In this document: positions 37,298 to 46,898 of the stretch, one piece after another | How the letters are laid out: the number at the start of each line of letters is the position of its first letter | Numbering within the stretch: the first letter of the stretch is position 1 | Origin: Bacillus sp. X1(2014) | GTDB lineage: Bacteria > Bacillota > Bacilli > Bacillales_B > DSM-18226 | Direction of reading: 5' to 3' | Assembly: GCF_007678255.1 (NCBI RefSeq) | Contig: NZ_VEED01000009.1 | Location: forward strand, 62,001-126,000 | Length of the DNA: 64,000 nt | Program-made: the position numbers and the translations under genes | Notes under the pieces: model-generated | The model's input: the letters and a program-made list of their open reading frames with translations, nothing else | Told to the model about the DNA's origin: nothing | Database searches by the model: none

Positions 37298-38815
37298 TCA
37301 TTGGGTAATCCCCCTTCTTGGAAATTCCTTCATTTTTTGATCAATCAAATCAAGCTTTACGTGCGACCTTACATGATCTGCTAACAAATCAAATGCTTCT
37401 TCACGCAATTGGTTGAAGGATACACGCTGATGAATCGGCTCCAATCCTTTTCCTTTGCGAATCTGATTCAGCAGTTCCTTACGAAATTCATCATTATGAA
37501 AAATCCCATGAAAGTAAGTACCAATGATTCTTTCATCTGCGGTTTTACATCCATCTGATCGTCCTTGTGTATCAATTAGTCCCCGAGATTCTCGGGTTGT
37601 CCCCGTAACTCCCATATGGATTTCATAACCTGACACGTTGAAATGTTTGCCGTTAAGATGTAAGAGTCCGTTCGATAACACGGTCGTCTTGTCTTTTGAA
37701 ATGGTCGTCATGATGGGCAGTAAACGGAGACCTTCGATTTCTTGGTGAAGTGACTCAATGGCAAATGGATCCTCGATTTTTTCACCGAGCATTTGGTAGC
37801 CGCCGCAGATCCCAAATAGAACGGATTCGTGCTTTTGCTGCAATTCCACGATTTTCTCGGCGATACCGCTTTTTCTTAAAAACAGCAAATCCTCGATCGT
37901 ATTCTTACTTCCAGGGAGAATCACTAAATCAGGGCTGTGTAATTGATCTGCTCTTGTTATAAACCGGACATGGCAATCAGGTTCGGCAAAAAAAGGATCG
38001 ACATCGGTGAAATTGGAGATCTTCGGATACTGAATCACCGCAATATCCAGTTCTTTATCGGTATTTCGTGCCGATGTATATTGATTTAATATCACGGAAT
38101 CCTCGGCATCGATGTTTAAATTCTCCAAATAAGGAATCACTCCCAGAACCGGTTTTCCTGTATATTCCTCAAACCATGTTAATCCTGATTCGAGGAGCCG
38201 GATATCACCGCGGAATTTATTGATGATGACGCCGATGACACGGTCACGGTCATTAGAGTCCATGAGCTGGAGGGTTCCTACTAAACTGGCAAAAACTCCG
38301 CCTTTTTCGATATCCCCAATCAATATCACTGGCGCGCCAGCCATTCTTGCGACCCGCATATTGACCATTTCCCTGTCATTCAAATTAATCTCGGCAGGAC
38401 TCCCTGCCCCTTCAATAACAATCCGTTCATACTTTTCTGACAGAACAGCCAGCGACTCTTTAATAAGCTCAAGACCCGTTTGGAAGAATTCCTTGCGGTA
38501 CACACTAGCTTCCATATTTTTATACGGTTTTCCATGGACCACAATTTGGGATTGGTTAGCCCGATTCGGCTTAATCAGTATCGGATTCATATCAGTTGTC
38601 GCCTGAATCCCTGCCGCTTCGGCCTGGACCCCCTGTGCTCTTCCTATCTCTTTTCCGTCAACTGTTATATAAGAGTTTAACGCCATATTTTGTGATTTAA
38701 AAGGTACCGTTTTATATCCGTCCTGGGCGAATATACGGCAAAAGGCCGTCACGACGACACTTTTGCCGACATCAGAATTGGTCCCTTGAAACATCAGTTT
38801 AAGAGCTTTCGCCAT
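37298..38815 (-). CDS. cbiP: Cobyric acid synthase
   Basis: Amidates the b, d, e and g side chains of adenosylcobyrinate a,c-diamide. 505 residues from the ATG at 38815, with AGGAG ten bases upstream. The longer frame to 38881 adds 22 Lys/Arg/Ser-rich residues unlike the family. The P-loop-type domain has MFQGTNSDVGKSVVVTAFCR. The class I glutaminase domain has the nucleophile Cys in FGICGGYQMLGE and the His in GTYFHGIFHND. KGGVFASLVGTLQLMD is a strong CobQ block. Same strand as the cob genes, about 100 bases after cbiX. Confidence 0.95.
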   Translation of the reverse strand: MAKALKLMFQGTNSDVGKSVVVTAFCRIFAQDGYKTVPFKSQNMALNSYITVDGKEIGRAQGVQAEAAGIQATTDMNPILIKPNRANQSQIVVHGKPYKNMEASVYRKEFFQTGLELIKESLAVLSEKYERIVIEGAGSPAEINLNDREMVNMRVARMAGAPVILIGDIEKGGVFASLVGTLQLMDSNDRDRVIGVIINKFRGDIRLLESGLTWFEEYTGKPVLGVIPYLENLNIDAEDSVILNQYTSARNTDKELDIAVIQYPKISNFTDVDPFFAEPDCHVRFITRADQLHSPDLVILPGSKNTIEDLLFLRKSGIAEKIVELQQKHESVLFGICGGYQMLGEKIEDPFAIESLHQEIEGLRLLPIMTTISKDKTTVLSNGLLHLNGKHFNVSGYEIHMGVTGTTRESRGLIDTQGRSDGCKTADERIIGTYFHGIFHNDEFRKELLNQIRKGKGLEPIHQRVSFNQLREEAFDLLADHVRSHVKLDLIDQKMKEFPRRGITQ

Positions 38816-38912
38816 TTTCTTTGAACTCCTAACATTTCTTGATTTACTTTTCGACCAGCCCAGGGCACGAGCCAAAATCAAAATGAGTATAACAATAGCA
38901 GTTGTCTAACCT

Positions 38913-40112
38913 CTAATTATGGTGATGATGATGTTCATACCCATGTTCTTCCGCATATTTACGGAAATTTTCTAAATCTTGCATTCCAGTCGAAGTACCA
39001 TTTATGGCCTGATTCATACGTTCTAAAAGTACCGTTCTTAACTTTGGATGATAGCCAAAATACCCAGCAATATCAATTGATACATGCGGATAAGACTCTT
39101 TAAACTGTTCGGCCATATTATTCATTCTTTTCATTAAAATACCCGTAAATAAAAAATACGGCAGCATGATGATTTTTTTTGCACCTAATTTAATACAGCG
39201 TTCCATTCCATCCTGCACAGTTGGCGTCGTTACCCCCATAAAGGCACTTTCAACGATAGATACATTTAATTTCTCCCACAATAATCTGCTGATTTTATAA
39301 AAATCACCATTAGCATATGGATCGCTGCCGCCTCGACCAATTAATAAAATGGCCGTATCCTCATGCTTTTGATTCACATCAAAACCTGCTTCAGTCAGTC
39401 TTGTTTTTAAAATTTCAAAGACTTCTTCATGAATACCTATCGTTTGGCCGTAGGTAAATTGAACATCTGGGAAATGCTCTTTAGCATGTTCAATTTCTGC
39501 AGGAATGTGCAGTTTAGAGTGTCCTGCATGTAATAAAATGATGGGAATGACATGGATTTCATCCGCACCTTTTTCAACACACAACTGAATCCCATCTTCA
39601 ATAGTTGGTGATGCAAATTCTAAAAAACATGTTTCAACTAAAAGGGCTGGATCTATGTATTCTGTCATTTGCCCGACAAATTCGCGAACCTCTTTATTCC
39701 CTGCCTCCAGCCTGCTGCCATGTCCAACAAATAATACAGCTTTTTTCATCGGTCCATTACCTTTTCTGTATTTTTCAATTCCTTTTATGCGGTCTTCGCT
39801 CCGTTTTCGCACACCGTGCTCCATTGAATAAATAATCGCATCTTGTTCAACTGCTTCATGAACAATATCACGAGCAGTTTCTTCATGTTGAACCGAATAC
39901 CATGTCCCTTTTGGGTAATCAATTACAACGCATTTATCTTTACAGCGGCCGTTACAGCGTGTACGCGATGTATGAATATGCTCATCCAAACGGTTTTTAC
40001 GGATCTCATCACGAATTTGCTGCGTGACCTCTTCAGCTCCTGCTCCCATACAGGTTGCCCCATTGCAAATGAGTATGTGACGCTGCATTTGCGTTAAATT
40101 CCATGTTGTCAT
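38913..40112 (-). CDS. cbiX: CbiX cobaltochelatase fused to an N-terminal 2Fe-2S thioredoxin-like domain
   Basis: 399 residues. Residues 1-80 form a thioredoxin-like ferredoxin with ICNGATCMGAG and TRCNGRCKDKCVVIDYPKG, the four-Cys 2Fe-2S pattern. Residues about 125-385 are a two-repeat CbiX chelatase: VLFVGHGSRLEAGNKEV and ILLIGRGGSDPYANGDF are the two active-site lobes. The C-terminus is His-rich, YEHHHHHN, as in long CbiX proteins. It inserts cobalt into sirohydrochlorin. In B. megaterium the ferredoxin-like CbiW and CbiX are separate genes as far as I recall, so the fusion is notable. GGGGGAGGTCACTTT precedes the ATG. Confidence 0.93.
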   Translation of the reverse strand: MTTWNLTQMQRHILICNGATCMGAGAEEVTQQIRDEIRKNRLDEHIHTSRTRCNGRCKDKCVVIDYPKGTWYSVQHEETARDIVHEAVEQDAIIYSMEHGVRKRSEDRIKGIEKYRKGNGPMKKAVLFVGHGSRLEAGNKEVREFVGQMTEYIDPALLVETCFLEFASPTIEDGIQLCVEKGADEIHVIPIILLHAGHSKLHIPAEIEHAKEHFPDVQFTYGQTIGIHEEVFEILKTRLTEAGFDVNQKHEDTAILLIGRGGSDPYANGDFYKISRLLWEKLNVSIVESAFMGVTTPTVQDGMERCIKLGAKKIIMLPYFLFTGILMKRMNNMAEQFKESYPHVSIDIAGYFGYHPKLRTVLLERMNQAINGTSTGMQDLENFRKYAEEHGYEHHHHHN

Positions 40113-40213
40113 AAAGTGACCTCCCCCTCTTCTATCACCTTGTACCCCCTATGTCTCTTTGTATAACAACAGCGCCCCCTATAAAAGTCCATAATAGTAA
40201 TGCAAAACGAAAC

Positions 40214-41053
40214 TTAGTCATGTAACACCCGAGGCTCCCAACTAATGATCGCTGCATAGAATGGATGACGGTACACATACTGGCCATCCTCCAAAGCAAT
40301 ATAACGTTCGAGTGATGCTTTCACATGTGCCATATCAAACCGGGGTGATAAGATTTTTTTGCTTTGTGCTTCATATAATTGCTGCAATGTATCATAACGA
40401 TACTCACGCTCCAGCTTCAGCATTTCACAATTTGCATAAATTCCTAACTGATACAGCATATTGACGATGGTAATATAATCACGGCGAGGATATTTAATGT
40501 CATAGCCAAACTGCTCATCTAAAATAACGTAATGCGGCTGAATAGGTCCTGTTGTTACGCCAATGATGGCTCGCTTTTTGGCAAGCCTGTTCATTTTTTT
40601 CAGCACCGCATTCATTTCATACATACGATAAAAGCAGTTCACCCCAATCACAACATCATGCTGCTTAATTTGCGTTTCTTCCCATTTACTATGAACGAAC
40701 TGAACATTTGCATCGTTTTCAAAGTATTGTTGTAAATACGCCAGCACACTTTCAGAACCATCCACTAACGTTAAACTTTTGACATCCTGACGGAGTTGGA
40801 AGGTATAGTTGCCCCATCCCGGCCCCATTTCAATACAAGATGAATTTTTGGGGATATGCTGTTTCATTTTTTCGTAGATTTTTTTTGCATAGTCATCTGT
40901 TTGCATGTATGTTTTTTTCTTCATGGACTGAGCCCAAAATGCTTCTTCTAGCTCATCATCGATCATTCGTTCTGGCATCTTGCCATGCCAGTCTAACATG
41001 CCTTCTTTCCACAACTTTTCAAAATCAAATTGTAAAGGGGATTCTTTTATCAT
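40214..41053 (-). CDS. SAM-dependent methyltransferase in the cobalamin operon
   Basis: 279 residues. Class I methyltransferase motif I is CIEMGPGWGNYTFQL (near 73-87). The acidic motif II is LTLVDGSESVLAYLQQ. It has no corrin-methylase (GxGPGDxxLLT) signature, so it is not one of the standard cobalamin ring methylases. It lies between cbiX and btuR and is transcribed with them. Role unknown: it could methylate an intermediate, or act on another target and simply be carried in the operon. Start has GAGGAGAAAA upstream. Confidence 0.8.
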   Translation of the reverse strand: MIKESPLQFDFEKLWKEGMLDWHGKMPERMIDDELEEAFWAQSMKKKTYMQTDDYAKKIYEKMKQHIPKNSSCIEMGPGWGNYTFQLRQDVKSLTLVDGSESVLAYLQQYFENDANVQFVHSKWEETQIKQHDVVIGVNCFYRMYEMNAVLKKMNRLAKKRAIIGVTTGPIQPHYVILDEQFGYDIKYPRRDYITIVNMLYQLGIYANCEMLKLEREYRYDTLQQLYEAQSKKILSPRFDMAHVKASLERYIALEDGQYVYRHPFYAAIISWEPRVLHD

Positions 41054-41147
41054 TGAATTTTCTCCTCAATCTCGACAACAAAACTGGAAAACCCTTTTCT
41101 GGTGAATTGGTTGCCAGTTTGTGATTTACCCATGGCGTACTGAGTGC

Positions 41148-41687
41148 TTAAAACTCAAGCCCCTTCATCGCTTTAACATCCTGTTCCGCATAATAATGTT
41201 TTGTGGCATCAATCGTTGACACTAAATCAGCTAAAGCGAGTAGCGATGGATGTGCAGAACGGCCTGTGATGACAAGGTGCATCGTTTTAGGACGGTTTTG
41301 TATGGCCGTTAACACCTCTTGAAATGGCAATACATCATCGATTGGAAATCGTGTGATGGCTAACGCATTATTCAGCTCATCCAGTACTAAAACATCTGTT
41401 GTTTCATCATTTAGCTCTTCTTTTACAGTCTCCCAGGCTTTCGCAAGTGCATCACGATGCTCCTCCGGTGTTTTCGTCCATGTAAAACCGATTCCTAATT
41501 GCACTGTTTCAACACCAAGTTTTCGCAGGGCAATTTGTTCACCATATGTGCGTTCAGGTGATTTAATAAATTGAAAGTATTTCACCTTCATGCCGCGGCC
41601 AATTGCACGTAATGCCACACCAAGTGAAGCAGTTGTTTTTCCTTTGCCTTCTCCTGTATAAACTAACAGCATCCCCTGTCGAACCAT
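41148..41687 (-). CDS. btuR: Cob(I)alamin adenosyltransferase, BtuR/CobA type
   Basis: 179 residues from the ATG at 41687 (AAGGAGG upstream). A TTG two codons earlier is in frame but closer to the site than is ideal. P-loop YTGEGKGKTTASLGVALR near the start, DVLVLDELNNALA (Walker B) and VITGRSAHPSLLALADLVST. Transfers the adenosyl group of ATP to Co(I) corrinoid. Follows cbiY by 12 bases. Confidence 0.95.
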   Translation of the reverse strand: MVRQGMLLVYTGEGKGKTTASLGVALRAIGRGMKVKYFQFIKSPERTYGEQIALRKLGVETVQLGIGFTWTKTPEEHRDALAKAWETVKEELNDETTDVLVLDELNNALAITRFPIDDVLPFQEVLTAIQNRPKTMHLVITGRSAHPSLLALADLVSTIDATKHYYAEQDVKAMKGLEF

Positions 41688-41699
41688 GTACAAGCCTCC

Positions 41700-42254
41700 T
41701 TATAGCCACGTTGTTTTTTCTGCAAATGGTGTACGCTTTTTCACGGAAGTGATTTCTTCTGCAGGGTAACCAATGCATAACGTCCCTACTAATTGCTCTC
41801 CATCCGATGCACCAATAAAATCATGTAATGCTGTATCATGCACTAAGCCAACACCGCGTGTACGCCAGACCATGCCTAAACCCAGCTGTTCGGCCATTAA
41901 CCACATCGACATAATCGCACCGCTGACTGCAAAGGTATTATCTTTGGTTGCACCTTCATCTCCTTCAACAATGGCAGATGTCACCACAATGACAAGCGGT
42001 GTTTTTGTGATGGCCTCCATTGAGCTTTCCACTAAATGTGGTTTTGTTGGGAAACGTTTTTGTAAAAAATCCAGTGCCACCTGTTCATAACGTTTTAAGC
42101 TGTCGCCCTGTAATACATAGAAATGCCAGGGCTCCCGCATACGGTCATTTGGTGCAAACGTTGCTGCTTCTAATAACGTCTCAATTTTTTCACGTTCCAC
42201 TTCGCGCGTTTCAAATTGGCGAATCGCACGGCGCTTTTTTAATGCATCTAACAT
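41700..42254 (-). CDS. cbiY: Nitroreductase-family flavoprotein (CbiY)
   Basis: 184 residues. Family blocks RRAIRQFETREV and EAATFAPNDRMREPWHFYVL, with a C-terminal GTLCIGYPAEEI. FMN-dependent. B. megaterium has a CbiY of this type in its cob operon with unproven function. BluB-like lower-ligand synthesis or flavin-dependent cobalt reduction are suggested possibilities. AAAAGGAGC precedes the ATG. Overlaps the cobA stop by seven bases. Confidence 0.82.
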   Translation of the reverse strand: MLDALKKRRAIRQFETREVEREKIETLLEAATFAPNDRMREPWHFYVLQGDSLKRYEQVALDFLQKRFPTKPHLVESSMEAITKTPLVIVVTSAIVEGDEGATKDNTFAVSGAIMSMWLMAEQLGLGMVWRTRGVGLVHDTALHDFIGASDGEQLVGTLCIGYPAEEITSVKKRTPFAEKTTWL

Positions 42255-43009
42255 AATTCATGCTCCTTTTCTATAAACCAGGCAATTTGATCCCTTACAC
42301 TAACCACATTGCCAACTAAAATCATGGCTGGATTCGTGATACGATGGATTTGAATATCTTGTGCAATCGTGGAGAGATTGCCTGTAATCGTACGCTGATT
42401 TTTGGTTGTGCCCCATTCAATGACGGCAACAGGGGTTGTTTCACTTTTGCCATAGGTTATTAAGCTTTTCGTAATATGCGCGATATTGCCAATGCTCATA
42501 TAAAAGGCGACCGTATCAATTTGAGCAAGAGCGGACCAATTTAAAAAGTCCTGCTCCTTTTCTGAGCGGCCATGACCTGTAACGATCGCAAAGCTTGCAG
42601 CATGATCACGATGTGTCACAGGAATCCCAGCATAAGCAGGCGCGGCAATCCCGGCTGTAATACCAGGCACGATTTCAAAAGGAATATCGGCTTGCCGTAA
42701 TATTCCGGCTTCTTCTGCACCACGTCCAAAGACAAATGGGTCACCGCCTTTTAAGCGGAGAACTTGCTTGCCAAGATTGGCTTGTTCCACTAGCACACGA
42801 TGAATTTCATCCTGAATCAGTCCATGTCTGCCAGGTTCTTTTCCACAATAAATCAGCTCGGCGTCTGCTTTCGCATGTTTTAATAATTCAGCATTCACCA
42901 GACGGTCATATAAAATCACATCTGCTTGCTGAATGCACTCAAGCCCGCGAATCGTCAATAGTTTTGGGTCACCAGGACCAGCTCCTACAATATATACAAA
43001 TCCGCTCAC
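42248..43009 (-). CDS. cobA: Uroporphyrinogen-III C-methyltransferase (SUMT)
   Basis: Converts uroporphyrinogen III to precorrin-2. 253 residues. VYIVGAGPGDPKLLTIRGLE, LRLKGGDPFVFGRGAEE, VVPGITAGIAAPAYAGIPVT are the tetrapyrrole methylase motifs. The frame opens at 43039, but GTG at 43009 overlaps the sirC TGA (GTGA) and follows AGGAGAAAAACG, so it is the start. The gene name follows the SUMT usage and is not the adenosyltransferase CobA. Confidence 0.95.
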   Translation of the reverse strand: MSGFVYIVGAGPGDPKLLTIRGLECIQQADVILYDRLVNAELLKHAKADAELIYCGKEPGRHGLIQDEIHRVLVEQANLGKQVLRLKGGDPFVFGRGAEEAGILRQADIPFEIVPGITAGIAAPAYAGIPVTHRDHAASFAIVTGHGRSEKEQDFLNWSALAQIDTVAFYMSIGNIAHITKSLITYGKSETTPVAVIEWGTTKNQRTITGNLSTIAQDIQIHRITNPAMILVGNVVSVRDQIAWFIEKEHELC

Positions 43010-43635
43010 CGTTTTTCTCCTATACGCTGCTGCAGCCACGCTTCACATTTTTGATTTTCACCTTGTTCTATCCATTGTATTAACTGTGGATCAAGTAGCT
43101 CTGCTAATAGCTGTTTTTTCGCATCGCCCGTAAACACTTGTAAAATTCGCTGACGTGCTTCCTTTAAAAATGAAACATACTGCGCGTAATGCATTCCAAA
43201 TTGCTCTTCTAAATCCGTCTTTACTTGGCGTGTCAGACCTGGGCTTGCTCCAGACGTCGATACAGTCAATACGAAATCACCACGGCGAACGACTGCTGGA
43301 TTGATAAAATCAACACGTCCTTTTGCATCCGCACGGCTGAGTAATTGCCAATGTTGTGCCGCTTCTTCCACTGCATTATTTACCTCTTCATCATTTGTAA
43401 CCGCGAAAATCAGTGCTGCATCATCTAAATCAGCAGGTACAAATGCTTTTTCTTTCCAAGTCACAAGCCCTTCATTGATGTAGTCCTGCAATTTATCGGT
43501 AACAGCTGGGCTTATCACTGTCACTAGTGCCTTTGTTGTAAGCAGTGCTTCTACCTTTTGACGTGCTACATGTCCGCCCCCAACAATAACAACCTTTTTA
43601 TAGTCAATATTCATTAATAGTGGGAAATAATTCAT
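43006..43635 (-). CDS. sirC: Precorrin-2 dehydrogenase (SirC-like)
   Basis: NAD-dependent oxidation of precorrin-2 to sirohydrochlorin. 209 residues. NAD-binding motif VVIVGGGHVARQKVEALLTT near 14-33, LIFAVTNDEEVNNAVEE, and LTVSTSGASPGLTRQVKTDL, a CysG-N-type block. Overlaps cbiA by four bases with GGAGGATAAACA upstream. It supplies the chelatase substrate. This places sirohydrochlorin synthesis inside the operon. Confidence 0.93.
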   Translation of the reverse strand: MNYFPLLMNIDYKKVVIVGGGHVARQKVEALLTTKALVTVISPAVTDKLQDYINEGLVTWKEKAFVPADLDDAALIFAVTNDEEVNNAVEEAAQHWQLLSRADAKGRVDFINPAVVRRGDFVLTVSTSGASPGLTRQVKTDLEEQFGMHYAQYVSFLKEARQRILQVFTGDAKKQLLAELLDPQLIQWIEQGENQKCEAWLQQRIGEKR

Positions 43636-44990
43636 TGTTTATCCTCCAAACATGCTTTCAGCCAATTTTTCACGAGCTGTGGATTCGAAGCAAAATGAAA
43701 GTGTGTATAACCAGCAACAATATTTTTATGTAGATAACCTTCCTGCTGAGCACGAAAACGGCCTTTACTAAAATAAGCTGGTGATGCATGCTCCCCCTCA
43801 TAAGTTGAGTAATGGAACTCATGCCCTTTTGCCTGTTCCTCTTCATTGATTAGAAAATTGCCCGGAACACCTGTAATTTCCCTGTATCCAAGTGCCGCTA
43901 ATTTATCTTGCATCCGCACACGTCCTGGAATGATCCCAAGCATCGGGAATACCTGTCCTTGACGATCCACAATTTCCTCTGTTAAATACATAAAACCGCC
44001 GCATTCCGCTAAGGTTGGCACTCCTCGCTCAAGCGCGGCTCTTAATGATTGCTTCGTTTCCTCATTTTTCGCCAAGCTTTCTGCAAACTCTTCCGGGAAA
44101 CCGCCACCGATATACAGCCCCTGCGCTTTTTCTGGAACTTCCTCATTTTGTAATGGAGAGAAGTAATGCAATGTGGCACCATATGTACGGAGTAATTCTA
44201 GATTTTCTTCATAATAGAAGTTAAAAGCGGCATCCTTTGCAACTGCAATATGTACTTCTTTTCTTTCGGGCTGTGCATCAAAGATAGATTCAGAAACGTC
44301 CAATGATTGTGTTTTTGTAATTTCCAGCAGTTGTTCAATATCCACAGTTTCTTCGATTGCCTCTGCAAGACTATCAAAATATGAATCTAAATCACCACGT
44401 TCAATGGCTGGTACTAAACCTAGATGACGGCTTGGCATCAGAGGTACGGCTCCTTTTGCCAGATAGCCAATGACAGGAATTCCACATTCTTGTTCAATTG
44501 CTGCTTTGACAATTTCAAAATGGCTTTTACTTCCTAATTGATTGGCAATAACACCAACAATATTGGAGCTTTCATCTAACAGTTGAAATCCTCTGACAAT
44601 CGCAGCCGCACTTCTTGCCATACTTGCTACATTGACAATTAAAATGACGGGACTTTTTGTAATCTCACTAATATGAGCAGCAGATCCTTCATTTGATAAT
44701 GGGGATTTGCCATCATAAAAGCCCATCACTCCTTCAATTATAGCTGCATCTGCATCTTGGCTCGCTCTTGCGACAATGGCACGGACTGTATCATGGGACA
44801 TCATGAAACTATCAATATTACGAGAAGGGCGTTTTGTGACAGCTGTATGATACGTTGGGTCAATATAGTCCGGGCCGCATTTAAAGCCTTGGACTGTTAA
44901 TCCACGCTTCATAAGCGTACGCATGATGCCGATTGTGAATGTTGTTTTTCCAACACCGCTTCCTGTGCCGGCTAGAACAAATCGATTCAT
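43632..44990 (-). CDS. cbiA: Cobyrinate a,c-diamide synthase
   Basis: 452 residues. P-loop FVLAGTGSGVGKTTFTIGIM at the N-terminus, CGPDYIDPTYH, IIEGVMGFYDG, and the glutaminase nucleophile in LAECGGFMYLTEEI with GFPEEFAESL nearby. C-terminal YTHFHFASNPQL supplies the His. Amidates the a and c side chains. Overlaps cbiG by four bases (GAGGAGGAAGTACG before the ATG). Confidence 0.96.
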   Translation of the reverse strand: MNRFVLAGTGSGVGKTTFTIGIMRTLMKRGLTVQGFKCGPDYIDPTYHTAVTKRPSRNIDSFMMSHDTVRAIVARASQDADAAIIEGVMGFYDGKSPLSNEGSAAHISEITKSPVILIVNVASMARSAAAIVRGFQLLDESSNIVGVIANQLGSKSHFEIVKAAIEQECGIPVIGYLAKGAVPLMPSRHLGLVPAIERGDLDSYFDSLAEAIEETVDIEQLLEITKTQSLDVSESIFDAQPERKEVHIAVAKDAAFNFYYEENLELLRTYGATLHYFSPLQNEEVPEKAQGLYIGGGFPEEFAESLAKNEETKQSLRAALERGVPTLAECGGFMYLTEEIVDRQGQVFPMLGIIPGRVRMQDKLAALGYREITGVPGNFLINEEEQAKGHEFHYSTYEGEHASPAYFSKGRFRAQQEGYLHKNIVAGYTHFHFASNPQLVKNWLKACLEDKQ

Positions 44991-46123
44991 CGTACTTCCT
45001 CCTCAAAGTTGACACGTGCAATGGATATCGTCACATTTCCGCTTTTCTTTTTCTCAAGCAGTAACTCTTTCGCATTCGCATAGCGCAATGCGGCCGGCTC
45101 ACTAACTCCATACGCTCCTGTAAATTTAAAGACTGTTTCCGATGGGTTCTGCATTGGAATTTCATTTAGCTGGTCAGGTGTGTAAGTTACAAACGGCCAG
45201 TTATGTTTAGCAATTAATTCAAGCAGACCTGTTTCGTTTTTCTTTAAATCGATGGTCGCAACTGCTTTGACACATTTTTTACTTAAACACAGCTCTGCTA
45301 ATGTTTCATCTATGACTGCTTCAATCTCTGCCATTGACGTACCACGATTACAGCCAATGCCAAGTACAATTGATTTTGGGCGATACATAACTCCGTTTTC
45401 GAGCAGGACCTCTTCATGTGCCTCAATTAAACGATCTGTAATAAGCAGTGCTGCTTGTGGCTTTGCCATGATCGCTTCATCTATAGTTGGATAAATTTTT
45501 AAATTGTCCGGCATTAAGCGATCGTACATCCACCAATTTTTTTCACCCGTTTCCTGCACGATTGCAACATGCTCTTCATTGACAACCGATGCGCTAACAG
45601 GTGTTAATTTTTCTTCACTTTCCCACATCCACCCAAATTGGGCGCCAAATAAATCCACGGGAATCGTTTTTTGAACATCTGACGCTGTTGTAACTACGGG
45701 TGCAGCACCAATCGCATGGGCAAACTCATGGGTTAAGGCATTGGCACCGCCAATATGTCCCGATAATACGCTGACGACATACTGGCCTTTATCATCCACC
45801 ACTAACACGGCAGGATCTTTCTTTTTATCAATCAAAAGCGGAGCAATCATGCGAACAACAGCACCGAGGGAAATGATGCAAATGATTCCTTTATAGTGCT
45901 GGAACAGAGCGGGCAATAATAGACGAACCGTACCATCGAATAACTGAATTTGGCGCGACTCTTCGTCCCCCTGTTCGAATTTCTTCATATAATATAGATC
46001 CGCATACGGGAATTTTTCCGCGTAGCTTCTTGCATGTGCCACCCCATGTTTTGTAATGGCAACAAGAGCATATGGTTTGCGTTTTTCGATTACAGGAATT
46101 TCCCCTTCACGTAAACTAATCAT
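44987..46123 (-). CDS. cbiG: CbiG, cobalt-precorrin-5A hydrolase
   Basis: Opens the delta-lactone of cobalt-precorrin-5A, releasing acetaldehyde. 378 residues. Blocks VVSVLSGHIGGANALTHEFA and the C-terminal domain KSIVLGIGCNRGTSMAEIEA and VSEPAALRYANAKELLLEKK are all CbiG-type. Overlaps the cbiF stop by eight bases. Confidence 0.95.
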   Translation of the reverse strand: MISLREGEIPVIEKRKPYALVAITKHGVAHARSYAEKFPYADLYYMKKFEQGDEESRQIQLFDGTVRLLLPALFQHYKGIICIISLGAVVRMIAPLLIDKKKDPAVLVVDDKGQYVVSVLSGHIGGANALTHEFAHAIGAAPVVTTASDVQKTIPVDLFGAQFGWMWESEEKLTPVSASVVNEEHVAIVQETGEKNWWMYDRLMPDNLKIYPTIDEAIMAKPQAALLITDRLIEAHEEVLLENGVMYRPKSIVLGIGCNRGTSMAEIEAVIDETLAELCLSKKCVKAVATIDLKKNETGLLELIAKHNWPFVTYTPDQLNEIPMQNPSETVFKFTGAYGVSEPAALRYANAKELLLEKKKSGNVTISIARVNFEEEVR

Positions 46124-46898
46124 TCCCCTTCACACCTTTGCGGAAGCCATGAGTAAAAGTTTTGTCATAAAGCTTCGAACGATAATTTTTTTCATGGATA
46201 TGCGGGTCTAATGCCCAGCCTGCTAGAATCATCGCATGCTTGCGAATGCCATTGACACGCATTGCTTCATCTAATTCAGCTAGTGTTGTGCGCACAATTT
46301 TTTGGTCAGGCCACGAAGCACGCTGTACAACTGCAACTGGTGTATCGTCTGCCCAGCCTGCTGCCTGCAATTCTTTGGTAATTTTCTTTGTTAATGTTGC
46401 ACTTAAAAACATGGCAATCGTACAGTGATGGCTTGCCAGTGCCTGTAATTTTTCACGCTCTGGCACAGGTGTACGCCCTTCAGCCCGCGTTAAAATGAGG
46501 GTTTGAGTTAAATCAGGAATCGTCAGCTCTGCACCAACTGCTGCTGCAGATGCAAAAACAGAACTTACACCTGGCACCACTTCATAGCTAATATCATGCT
46601 GCTTCAATAGAGCCACTTGCTCCATCGTTGCCCCGTACATCGCCGGGTCACCTGTATGTAAACGTACAACCTTTTTGCCTGCATCGACACGCTCGACAAT
46701 ACAATCCACCATTTCTTGAAGATGCATCCCTGCTGTGCGGATAATTTCTGCCGACTCCTTCGCTTCCGCTACTAACGTTTCGCTTACGAGTGAATCAGTA
46801 TACATCACAACATCCGCATCTTTTAATAGCTTTAAACCTTTCACCGTGATTAAATCCGGATCTCCAGGACCTGCTCCGATAATCCAAATTTTCTTCAT
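46116..46898 (-). CDS. cbiF: Cobalt-precorrin-4 C11-methyltransferase
   Basis: 260 residues from the ATG at 46898, which shares a base with the cbiL TAA. A start at 46919 would add seven residues overlapping cbiL. IWIIGAGPGDPDLITVKGLK, VRLHTGDPAMYGATMEQVAL and VVPGVSSVFASAAAVGAELT are the methylase motifs with CbiF-specific HTGDP. Uses SAM to methylate C11. Confidence 0.95.
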   Translation of the reverse strand: MKKIWIIGAGPGDPDLITVKGLKLLKDADVVMYTDSLVSETLVAEAKESAEIIRTAGMHLQEMVDCIVERVDAGKKVVRLHTGDPAMYGATMEQVALLKQHDISYEVVPGVSSVFASAAAVGAELTIPDLTQTLILTRAEGRTPVPEREKLQALASHHCTIAMFLSATLTKKITKELQAAGWADDTPVAVVQRASWPDQKIVRTTLAELDEAMRVNGIRKHAMILAGWALDPHIHEKNYRSKLYDKTFTHGFRKGVKGND

